From Acidobacteriaceae bacterium (GTDB lineage: Bacteria > Acidobacteriota > Terriglobia > Terriglobales > Acidobacteriaceae), in the NCBI GenBank assembly GCA_030037545.1, contig JASHRF010000101.1:1-64000 (forward strand): a stretch of 64,000 nucleotides of DNA, written 5' to 3'. Shown here in pieces: positions 1-7,205 of the stretch. Positions within the stretch are counted from its first letter, which is position 1; the number at the start of each line of letters is the position of its first letter. Under the pieces are notes generated by a model. It saw only the letters and a program-made list of their open reading frames with translations. It searched no databases and was not told the origin of the DNA. The position numbers and the translations under genes are program-made.

Positions 1-11
1 GGTGGCTTTAC

Positions 12-46
12 GGTTGCTGGCCCCTCAAAGGGGCCTTTTCGCAACC
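12..46. terminator. Terminator-like GC hairpin with T run
   Basis: GGCCCC (19-24) pairs with GGGGCC (30-35) around the loop TCAAA and is followed by TTTT (36-39). An outer GGTTGC (12-17) pairs with GCAACC (41-46). The shape fits a rho-independent terminator for a + strand gene ending left of the window. It could also be a palindromic repeat. Confidence 0.45.
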
Positions 47-220
47 GTCCGAAGCAACAGCAAGAACAAATGCAAAAGCCTCGTACTGCTGTCTTCACTG
101 CCGCAGCACAGACAATTCGAGGGAGAACATACTCCCGGAATTCTCAAAGTTCTACTGCCACCCCGGCAGAGCCGGGGGATCTCCCTTTTGAATTAGCCTC
201 AGCCGGTGATGGCTGGTTGA

Positions 221-388
221 AAAGGTTTTGGCTGGCTCAAGCAGACCGGTCCGCTGCGGCAGGTCAAGCCGCGAGGCCTGGAGAAAGTGGACTGGCTGTT
301 CGTCTTCAGTTGCGCGGCGCACAACTTGATCCGGTTGCCAAAACTGATGGCTCAACTACCACCAAGACTTGGGGAGCAGGCTGCCTGA
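221..388 (+). pseudogene. C-terminal remnant of a DDE transposase (IS5/IS1182-like)
   Basis: After an in-frame TGA at 218-220, the frame from 221 to the stop at 386-388 reads about 55 codons that look like the end of a DDE_Tnp_1 transposase: a GFGWLKQTGPLRQVKPRGLEKV stretch is followed by WLFVFSCAAHNLIRLPKL. The 'GW.K..G', 'RGL.K' and 'AAHNLIR..KL' motifs are typical of the C-terminal helix region carrying the last catalytic Glu side of the fold. The rest of the gene is missing, so this is a dead fragment. The family is judged by eye; the exact IS group is uncertain. Confidence 0.6.
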
Positions 389-500
389 ACAACGGTTGCG
401 GGCCTCGGGGATGCTTCCCCGACTCCCGCAAACTCCGATAAATACTGGACAAACATTCGATTCAAACAGATTTCAAAACAGCAAGAACACAAATCAGAAG

Positions 501-528
501 GAAATTCGCCGCGATGTCGCGGAATTTC
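501..528. repeat. Hairpin downstream of the transposase remnant
   Basis: GAAATTC (501-507) pairs with GAATTTC (522-528), with additional CGCG pairing inside. It lies about 110 bp after the transposase stop and could belong to the right end of the decayed insertion sequence. Nothing else is recognisable between 389 and 657. Confidence 0.35.
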
Positions 529-657
529 AACGACTTCCTAGGACCAGTGGTGGAGCGCTTCAGACCCCGATAAACATTGAGGTTTGGAAACTATCCGCAA
601 TTGCTGAATTGTCGAAAAAATCCACAATAATTGTCGGCCACGCTGGAGACGGCGCCG

Positions 658-756
658 GTGGCATCGTACATCATGGTCATCGATGACCGGTTGAAGCTCT
701 CGCCAGACTTCCGCTGGTGCTACGGTGATTCTTCAGTTGGAGTGACCGCACTCTGA
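658..756 (+). pseudogene. Fragment of a kinase gene, facing its intact relative
   Basis: The + strand frame ending at TGA 754-756 reads YIMVIDDRLKLSPDFRW. This is nearly the same as the NIMVIDDRLKLSPDFGW segment after the catalytic loop of the kinase encoded on the - strand at 1146-2084. Over the ~54 shared bases most differences fall at third codon positions, so the fragment comes from a diverged paralogue and not from a recent inverted copy. The DFG motif has become DFR. No start or other kinase motif is present. Confidence 0.6.
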
Positions 757-1145
757 GATTGGCCAAACCGAAACTGCAAGAGCCACGTACTGACGGAAGC
801 GCGGCCGTCAATCTGTGCGGGTATGAACTTCCAGGCCTGTACTGCGCGCAGGGTCTGGTTGGCGAAATAGCGGCTTGGACCCGACGAATCGATCGAGGCT
901 TGAGAGACATTGCCGTCCGGATCGACTTCGACACGGATGCTCACTTTGACATGGCCTTGAATGGTGCTCAGGATCTTTGTTGATATGTCGGGTAGGGGCT
1001 GGTGCGCAACCGATCCCTTGACGACACTGCCTGTGGGTGGTTCGGCTGCTGGTGCCGACGCCGGCACCGCAGTTGGCGCTGCGGATGGTGCGGGAGCAGT
1101 TGCTGCAGGTGGTGCTGGCGCCGCGGTTTGCTGCGGGACCGGAGG
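720..1145 (-). pseudogene. TonB C-terminal domain cut off from the kinase by a stop codon
   Basis: Directly after the stop codon of the kinase (1146-1148) the same - strand frame stays open to TAG at 720-722. It encodes a Pro/Ala/Gln-rich linker (PPVPQQTAAPAPP and on) and then a TonB_C-like domain (VSIRVEVDPDGNVSQASI, AVQAWKFIPAQIDG). Kinase, one membrane helix, Pro/Ala linker and TonB tail in one frame indicate an original single protein, so this part is probably untranslated unless the stop is read through or is a sequence error. The first internal ATG is at 1067, with no evident ribosome site. Confidence 0.7.
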
Positions 1146-2084
1146 TTAAGGCACGGGTACGGGGGATGAGGGGGTTAGCTCCCAACCAAACTTAAAAGCG
1201 GCAAACATGAGCAACACGAAAAGGACCGTGCCGGTGAGAATCATGGCGCGAAATCTATTAGATGGCTTCGCGGTAGCGTCAAGGATTGCTTCGGCGGACT
1301 GGCCAGCGGATCCCGCAGGAGGATTGAGGTGCGCTTTGATGCCGGCCAGTGTGCAGCGGCGCTCCGGATCGGTGCCCAGGCATTCTCGGCAGATCGTGAA
1401 GAAGGGCTCGGGAATAGTGGCCGGTATTTCGGGTTCGCCACCTTGCGATCTGTCCCAGACGGGTGGCTGCTGTGTCAGGGCTTCGACGAGAAGGATTCCG
1501 AGCGACCAGATATCGGCAGCAGGGCCGAGATTTCCAGTGCCGGCTTCCGGCGGATCGTAGATGTTACGTGTGCGAGAGTACCAGCCGAAGTCCGGGGAAA
1601 GCTTCAATCGGTCATCAATGACCATGATGTTCGTTGGCCTGAGATGGCCGTGCGTAAGGCAGCGCTTGTGAAGATAGGAGAGGGCCCCCCAAACGGGACC
1701 GAGCATCTCCCGTACTTCCCTTGGCGAAAGGGGGCGCTCGGGAAGGACCTGGGAGAGAGTTTCATCGGCATACTCGGTTACGACATAGAGCAGATCGTCA
1801 CCATCAACTTCACAGCGTCCGGCATAAAAAAGCGGCATTAGGTGAGGATGGGAGAGGGTTTTGGCTATGTCCCATCGAGCCATGGTGGCAGGTGCGTCCA
1901 CAGATTCGAATGGGAAGATTTTAATCGCGGCTTTTCGCTCTCGGCCATCATCAAGCTGGGTTAAATAGGCAGAGCTCCACTTCGTCCCGCCTAGCTCCTG
2001 AAGCAGTGGGAATCTTCCGTCGATGACACGCCCGACAGAAATGGCGCCGGGAAAGGTCGCAGTCGCACTCACAGCGGACCTCAT
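1146..2084 (-). CDS. Membrane-anchored Ser/Thr pseudokinase, N-terminal part of a split kinase-TonB protein
   Basis: A 312-residue protein when started at ATG 2084; an upstream ATG at 2177 adds 31 low-quality residues. A eukaryotic-type protein kinase fold covers about residues 20-255, with a degenerate Gly-rich loop (LGGTKWSSAY), the ATP-binding Lys in AAIK (Lys55), DFG (Asp165) and PPEAG. The catalytic HRDxKxxN motif reads HGHLRPTN, so the catalytic Asp is His147 and the following Lys is Arg: probably a pseudokinase. One transmembrane helix (about 278-300) is followed by SSPVPVP and a TAA stop. The same frame continues into a Pro/Ala linker and TonB domain, so the protein looks truncated in the periplasmic linker. 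It is divergent from the alpha-galactosidase gene. Confidence 0.75.
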   Translation of the reverse strand: MRSAVSATATFPGAISVGRVIDGRFPLLQELGGTKWSSAYLTQLDDGRERKAAIKIFPFESVDAPATMARWDIAKTLSHPHLMPLFYAGRCEVDGDDLLYVVTEYADETLSQVLPERPLSPREVREMLGPVWGALSYLHKRCLTHGHLRPTNIMVIDDRLKLSPDFGWYSRTRNIYDPPEAGTGNLGPAADIWSLGILLVEALTQQPPVWDRSQGGEPEIPATIPEPFFTICRECLGTDPERRCTLAGIKAHLNPPAGSAGQSAEAILDATAKPSNRFRAMILTGTVLFVLLMFAAFKFGWELTPSSPVPVP

Positions 2085-2666
2085 TTTAGCGGAATCCGCG
2101 GCATGCACCGCTACGCAACGGTGATGTGCCTGTGACCGAAGTACTCTGGCGGCCGGCGAGGTGTTTGGAGACTCCAAAGGAAAATCTCCCTTCCTCGTCC
2201 CAAAGGGGAACTCCCGTTATTGGAAGGCGGACCGCCGGATTCGCCGCCGCGGCCCAGGCCATCGGCCAGAGGACGACATCAGTTACGGCAATGTCTATCG
2301 CGGCGGGCGACCATCATTTGACGGCCGCGGCCTGCGCTGCGAAACCGGTCAGTTCCAGGCCATGATGTCGGTCTCACTGGTAAACCAGGGAGCACTCACT
2401 GTAATGTTGGATAGCCCAAAGTTCGTCTGGTTCGCCGGACATTCGTTCATATTCTGCCGGCATTGGAGATTTGAATCCAAGCGTCTGCGGAGTGCACGGT
2501 TTCAAGCGCTTCCAACCGGCGGGCGCAAAATGAGAAAGTTATGAAAGCAATAATTGTCGTTTCACGGCTCTCTCTGGGGCAATTCCGGGATCGTGCCTGT
2601 TACCAACAGGATCGTCAAGGAAATGATTTGAGCCGCGATGGAAAGGCTGGTTTCAAAGCGAAAAAC
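2085..2666. other. Intergenic region between divergent pseudokinase and alpha-galactosidase
   Basis: About 580 bp that should carry both divergent promoters. Open frames cross it, but none has a recognisable protein or a good ribosome site. No clear -35/-10 pair, repeat or RNA structure was picked out by eye. Confidence 0.4.
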
Positions 2667-4361
2667 ATGCGATTCACTCAATTTTTCAGGATAACTGCCA
2701 GGCTTCCACGCCTCCACGCGCCGTTCATTTTCACGGTTCTGCCGGCAGCTTTTGCCTGCGCAGCGGCGCATCCCGGGTTTGCCGCGGTCCATGCTCAGGA
2801 CGAGGGGCTGGCCCTTACGCCGCCCATGGGCTGGAACGACTGGGCCCACTATCAGTGCGGCTTCACAGCGCAAACGATTCTCGCCAACGCCCACGCGCTT
2901 GTGGAGAGAGGCTTGGCCGCGGCCGGCTACAAGATTGTAACTATCGACGATTGCTGGATGCAGAAAGATCGCGATGCCAAGGGCAACCTGCAGGCCGATC
3001 GAAAGCGTTTCCCGCAAGGAATGAAGCCGGTCGCGCAGACCATCCATGCAATGGGCCTGAAGTTTGGCATCTATGAAGACGCAGGGTATGCGACGTGTGG
3101 CGGCTTCGCCGGCAGCGGAGAGCCCAAAGACGGCGGCAATGCCCACTTCCTCCAGGATGCACGTCTTTTTGCATCGTGGGGCGTAGATTATCTGAAGCTT
3201 GACGGGTGCAATGTCTACGTTCCTCAGGGCGGCAACGAGGATGCCGCTTACCGCAAGGCTTATGCGGCGGAAAAGGCCGCGTTAAAAGCGGTGGGGCGGC
3301 GCATTGTATTTTCGGAATCCGCGCCGGCATATTTTCAGGGCATACCTGCCTGGTACGACGTCCTGAGCTGGGTTCGCGGATATGGTCAGCTTTGGCGGGA
3401 AGGCGATGACATCGCGACTTTCGATGCCAAAGATCCCGGCCATCAGCGCTTCTCAAGCGTGCTTTGGAACTACGCCTACAATCTCCCGCTGGGCCGCTTT
3501 CAGAAACCGGGGAACTGGGATGACCCCGACTTCATCATCGGCGGGGATGGCGGGATGAGCCTGGCGGAAACCCGCAGCCAACTGGCCTTGTGGTCGATGA
3601 TGTCGGCGCCGCTGATCCTCAGTTCCGAGATCGGCAAACTCACCCCGCAATCGGTTGCGATTCTCGGCAACAGAGCCGTCATTGCAATCGATCAGGATCC
3701 ACTCGGCAAAATGGCGACGCTCGTGCAGCGCAGTCCGGCCGTGGATGTACTGCTTAAGAAGATGACGGGCGGCGATTATGCAGTTGCCGTTTTGAACCGT
3801 GGACTCGCACCGCTCGAGGTGAACCTGCGCCCCATGGATTTGGGGTTTCCTCACAACAGCGGATGCACTCTGGATGCGCGCGACCTTTGGGATGGAACGC
3901 CTCTGCGCAGCGCGTCCATTTTGCAGGCCGAGGTAGCCAGTCACGACACGGCAATCTGGCGCTTCCATCCGCTCCGTTTCTGTGGCGTACCTGCGCGCTT
4001 CGGAACCATCACCATGGTTGTGGCCGGAGAGCATCATGATATCGAAGGTTACAGCCGCTGCCTAGCCGCTCCGGGACTGGTCCAAGATTGCACCGGCACT
4101 GGAGCGGAAACCTGGACGATCGGCGCCCATGGTGCGTTGAAAGCCGGAGGACAATGTCTTACAGCTGCTCACGGAAAAATCGCGATGCGCGACTGTACAG
4201 CTGGAAATGCTCAGCATTGGATTCATACTCTGGCCGGTAACCTTGTGGGCGCAGATGGCAAATGTTTCACCGCAGGCAGTTTGGACAGCCTACCGCAGAA
4301 CCTGAGCATGCAACTCTGCGGGCGCAACTTGCCGAATCAAATATGGTCGCTGCCAAATTGA
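2667..4361 (+). CDS. Secreted GH27 alpha-galactosidase with C-terminal ricin-type lectin domain
   Basis: Started at ATG 2667 (564 aa); an upstream ATG at 2541 would add 42 residues before the signal peptide. A hydrophobic signal segment ends near AAVHA-QDEG (about residue 40). The GH27 barrel follows: TPPMGWNDWAHYQCGF, TIDDCWM, YLKLDGC with the predicted nucleophile Asp179, WREGDDIA with the predicted acid/base Asp248, and WDDPDFIIGG. The last ~130 residues carry three QxW-like repeats (AETW, AQHW, NQIW) with paired cysteines, as in CBM13/ricin B lectins. It should cleave terminal alpha-galactosyl residues from polysaccharides or oligosaccharides outside the cytoplasm. The ribosome site is weak. 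Confidence 0.9.
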   Translation: MRFTQFFRITARLPRLHAPFIFTVLPAAFACAAAHPGFAAVHAQDEGLALTPPMGWNDWAHYQCGFTAQTILANAHALVERGLAAAGYKIVTIDDCWMQKDRDAKGNLQADRKRFPQGMKPVAQTIHAMGLKFGIYEDAGYATCGGFAGSGEPKDGGNAHFLQDARLFASWGVDYLKLDGCNVYVPQGGNEDAAYRKAYAAEKAALKAVGRRIVFSESAPAYFQGIPAWYDVLSWVRGYGQLWREGDDIATFDAKDPGHQRFSSVLWNYAYNLPLGRFQKPGNWDDPDFIIGGDGGMSLAETRSQLALWSMMSAPLILSSEIGKLTPQSVAILGNRAVIAIDQDPLGKMATLVQRSPAVDVLLKKMTGGDYAVAVLNRGLAPLEVNLRPMDLGFPHNSGCTLDARDLWDGTPLRSASILQAEVASHDTAIWRFHPLRFCGVPARFGTITMVVAGEHHDIEGYSRCLAAPGLVQDCTGTGAETWTIGAHGALKAGGQCLTAAHGKIAMRDCTAGNAQHWIHTLAGNLVGADGKCFTAGSLDSLPQNLSMQLCGRNLPNQIWSLPN

Positions 4362-4466
4362 ACACTGCGAGAGACGCACGACACCGCTTGAAAAATAAGG
4401 GCTCCACGTTGGAGCGGCGGCGGCGCGGCTGTGGAACTGGCTTCGGTATAATCGCTGCAAATTATC

Positions 4467-5129
4467 ATGAGATCTGTGACGAAGTTGCTTCTGAAAAGCA
4501 CGCGATTGCCGGCACGGCCGAGCCGCGAGACCTTTGGCTTATCGCCGGAACACCTGCGCATGCTGCGGGCTTTGAAGACGCCGGCACAAATCCAGAAATT
4601 CGTCGACGCGCTGGCCTACCAGTATGCTGACACGGCGGCGTCTCCGCAGCGTGTACTGCGGGAGGGCAAGGGCCATTGCCTGGAGGGCGCGCTGTTGGCC
4701 GCTGCCGCCCTGCGCGTCAACGGCCACCCGCCACTGCTGATGGATCTTGAGGCCGTGCAGGACGACGACCACGTAGTCGCCATCTACCGCGATCGCGGCC
4801 TATGGGGCGGTATCGCCAAGTCAAACTTTGCCGGGCTGCGCTTCCGCGCGCCCATCTACCGCACCCTGCGCGAACTGGCGCTCAGTTACTTCGAGCACTA
4901 CTACAACCTGCGCGGCGAACGAACTTTACGAGCGTACTCGAGGCCGGTGAACCTGTCGCGTCTGGACGGACGGCACTGGATGACTTCAGAGGAAGACGTT
5001 TGGTGCGTGCCGGAGTTGCTCATCGCAGCCAAGCACTACCCGCTCTTTCCCCACAAGGTGGCGCGCGCGCTGCCGCGGCTCGACCGCCGCAGCTTCGAGG
5101 CCGGAATGCACGGCTGGGTAAAGCACTGA
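4467..5129 (+). CDS. Transglutaminase-like conserved protein
   Basis: 220 residues with no signal peptide or membrane segment. The centre carries GHCLEGALLAAAALRVNG followed ~35 residues later by DDDHVVAIYRD, which gives the Cys and His of the Cys-His-Asp triad of the transglutaminase/papain-like superfamily. The C-terminal half (HYYNLRGERTLRAYS, WMTSEEDVW) looks family-specific. The substrate is unknown; a peptidase or structural role is as possible as cross-linking. The start has no strong ribosome site. A hairpin region follows the stop. It lies alone between the alpha-galactosidase gene and a pseudogene, same strand. Confidence 0.65.
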   Translation: MRSVTKLLLKSTRLPARPSRETFGLSPEHLRMLRALKTPAQIQKFVDALAYQYADTAASPQRVLREGKGHCLEGALLAAAALRVNGHPPLLMDLEAVQDDDHVVAIYRDRGLWGGIAKSNFAGLRFRAPIYRTLRELALSYFEHYYNLRGERTLRAYSRPVNLSRLDGRHWMTSEEDVWCVPELLIAAKHYPLFPHKVARALPRLDRRSFEAGMHGWVKH

Positions 5130-5161
5130 AGAGCGCCTGGCGCCTGCGGGTGGGCACTTGA

Positions 5162-5211
5162 GAATGGGCCCCCTCTACGCCCATTCGAGAGCCGCGATAA
5201 GCGGCCCCTTT
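5162..5211 (+). terminator. Candidate terminator after the transglutaminase-like gene
   Basis: GAATGGG (5162-5168) pairs with CCCATTC (5180-5186). A second hairpin GCCGC (5191-5195)/GCGGC (5201-5205) with loop GATAA is followed by CCCTTTT. It begins 32 bp after the stop at 5129. Confidence 0.5.
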
Positions 5212-5235
5212 TCAGCGCGGAAAGAGGGTGAATAG

Positions 5236-5547
5236 GGCACGGCTGGCCGCGACTCGATTACCGGCCCCGGCCAGTTCACGCTTAACAGTTCGCTGGCGCG
5301 CATGTTTCGGCCTCATGGCAAAAGCTATCTCGACCTGACGGTGGACGCCACCAATCTGCTCAACCATCCGGCGCAGCCCACGGCCATTGCGCCCAGCACG
5401 GCCAGCCGCCTGGGAACGATGCCGCTCACGTTCAGCCTGGGTGTGAACGGCCTTGCGCTCGGCGCATACGAATGTCAGGTGACAATCCTCGATCCGGCCG
5501 CGGAAAAAGCCGATTACTGGCGTGCCCCCATCGTGCTCGTTCCTTGA
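5236..5547 (+). pseudogene. Chimeric remnant: TonB-receptor C-terminus joined to a VWA-protein C-terminus
   Basis: The frame opens after TAG 5233-5235 and ends at TGA 5545-5547. Its first part (GRDSITGPGQFTLNSSLAR, then DATNLLNHPA) reads like the last beta-strands of an Oar-type TonB-dependent receptor. Its second part (TFSLGVNGLALGAYECQV, then ADYWRAPIVLVP) reads like the C-terminus of the VWA-related proteins common in acidobacteria. The switch lies around residues 48-60. No start codon with a ribosome site precedes it; the ATG at 5302 lies inside the receptor-like part. I read it as two decayed genes fused by deletion. Family assignments are from motif memory. Confidence 0.55.
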
Positions 5548-5599
5548 GCTGCCACGACTGTCCAGATCTCATGGGCCGTTCCAAGCGCTCCGTGAGCGT

Positions 5600-5837
5600 T
5601 AGGGCCTGTTAACACTAGTGGGGTGGCGGCGACAGGAGCCGATTTTTCCGAGTTCCAGGAGCAGGAGCGACAACGAAATTGGGAAAATCGGCCCTGTCCC
5701 TTCGGGTTGCGGCCAAAATCGGGTCATACTTTGTTGTCGTCCCAGGCGGTGGGCCCGCCACAGCCGTCGTCCTCCACCTCGTCTGACCCGATTTTGGCTG
5801 ACAACGCCATCCACCCCACTAGTGTTAACAGGCCCTA
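5600..5837. mobile_element. 238-bp MITE-like element with long perfect terminal inverted repeats
   Basis: The left end 5601-5626 (starting AGGGCCTGTTAACACTAG) and the right end 5811-5836 are perfect reverse complements over 26 bp, or 27 with the outer T/A. Both ends carry TA, fitting a TA target duplication (IS630/Tc1-mariner-like or some IS5-type ends). Inside are two more hairpins: GCCGATTTT (about 5638-5646) with AAAATCGGC (5685-5693), and GCCAAAATCGGGTCA (5713-5727) with its complement at 5784-5798. There is no transposase inside. The right TA supplies the stop codon of the sensor kinase gene (TAG, 5835-5837). Confidence 0.8.
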
Positions 5838-7205
5838 GAACTCCTCGTATCGCGGCGCCGTCTGAGGCTGGGTCATGGGCAGGCGCACGATGGCGCGGGC
5901 GCCCTCGCCATCTTTTCGATTCGCCAGTTGAATCTCACCACCATGTGCGCGCGCAACCTGCTGCGCCAGCGCCAGGCCGACGCCGCTTCCTTTTTGTTTA
6001 GTGGTATAAAACGGCACAAACAGGTTTTCTACGTTGGCGATGCCCATACCGCGGTCTTCAATGGTAAATTGCAGAGTTGAGCCGACCACGCTCCACGTTG
6101 CGCGCACCGGATGCGATCCGTTGGCTAGCGAAGCGTCTACGGCATTGGCCAGCAGGTTGATGAGCATCTGTTCCAGTTGATCGGGATCGGCGCGCAGCGT
6201 AGCCGGCGGTCCAGGATCGAGCTCGACTTGCAGCCGCTGCTCCAACAACACCACGCGCTCCAGCAGCGCACCCGCTTCCACGCGCCGCAACTGCGGCGGC
6301 GGCAACTGCGCCAGCCGCCGGTAAGATTGCACGAAGCGATGCAGCGCATCGGCGCGGCTCTCTATTACGCTCAGCCCGCGGCGAAAATCGTGCAGCTCCG
6401 GCTCCTCGCCTTCCATTCTGTCCATCCGCGCCAGCAGGCTGCCCGCAATCGATTTGATGGGCGCAAGGGAATTCGAAAGCTCATGGCCCAGCACTCGGAT
6501 CAATCGCTTCCATGCTACCTGCTCCTCTTCCTGCAGCGCCAGACTCACATCGGCCAGCAGCAGCAGCGTGTGGGGCGCGCCCTCCTGCCGGAAGACCGCC
6601 TTGCGCAGCAGCCATCGCGCCGGATTGGCGCCAAACGAATGCGTGCTCTGATCAGGCGCTCGCAGTAAATCTTCAAGCCCCAGCTCCCGCGCCGATCGCC
6701 CGAACGAGCGCGCATACGGCAGTCCCAGCAGCTTGAGGCCGGCGTCGTTTACCAATTGCAGCGAGTTTTCGCGATCGAAGGCGAACAGCGGTGCGTGCAT
6801 GACTTCAAGGATGCGCGCCAGCAGCGCCGTCGCTTCCAGCGAGCGCACGCGCTGCCGTTGCAGCAGATCGGCCAGGGCGTTCACTTCGCCGGCCAGCTCG
6901 CCCAGCGCATCGTGCGCGCCGGCGCCGCGGGCGCGAAATGAGTAATCGCTTTCCCGCAGCGATGCGACCACGTTGGAGAGCGTCTGCAATGGCCGCACCA
7001 GGCCGTCGATCAGCGCCGATGCAACCAGCACCATGTAAAGAAGAATGCCGCCGGCCAAAAGCGCAGCCAGCGTGCCGCTGAGTTGTCCCTGATAGAAAAA
7101 GATGGCCGCAAATGCCAGCGCCGGAGACGTCAGGAGAAGGCACTGCAGCCACGCGCGGCGAACCGCCGAGCGGCGCGGCCGACGCATTTGGTTCTCAAAG
7201 GCCAT
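5835..7205 (-). CDS. NtrY-like membrane sensor histidine kinase
   Basis: 456 residues from ATG 7205; TTG 7214 and ATG 7187 are alternatives. Two N-terminal membrane helices flank a very short periplasmic loop (about residues 20-70). A HAMP-like segment, a PAS region (about 125-225), a HisKA helix with the phospho-acceptor His in VLGHELSNSLAPI (about His241) and a HATPase domain ending in GSGVGLALAQQ follow. The 'GHELSNSLAPI' H-box is typical of NtrY/AtoS-type kinases that signal to sigma-54 activators. The gene overlaps the 3' end of the regulator gene upstream, so they are co-translated. Its stop codon is formed by the end of the 5600-5837 element, so a few C-terminal residues may have been replaced by that insertion. 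Confidence 0.88.
   Translation of the reverse strand: MAFENQMRRPRRSAVRRAWLQCLLLTSPALAFAAIFFYQGQLSGTLAALLAGGILLYMVLVASALIDGLVRPLQTLSNVVASLRESDYSFRARGAGAHDALGELAGEVNALADLLQRQRVRSLEATALLARILEVMHAPLFAFDRENSLQLVNDAGLKLLGLPYARSFGRSARELGLEDLLRAPDQSTHSFGANPARWLLRKAVFRQEGAPHTLLLLADVSLALQEEEQVAWKRLIRVLGHELSNSLAPIKSIAGSLLARMDRMEGEEPELHDFRRGLSVIESRADALHRFVQSYRRLAQLPPPQLRRVEAGALLERVVLLEQRLQVELDPGPPATLRADPDQLEQMLINLLANAVDASLANGSHPVRATWSVVGSTLQFTIEDRGMGIANVENLFVPFYTTKQKGSGVGLALAQQVARAHGGEIQLANRKDGEGARAIVRLPMTQPQTAPRYEEF

Noticed and set aside
2161-2544. A + strand gene of 127 codons before the alpha-galactosidase
   Set aside because: No ribosome site, no recognisable domain, and overlap with the 5' end of the divergent kinase region.
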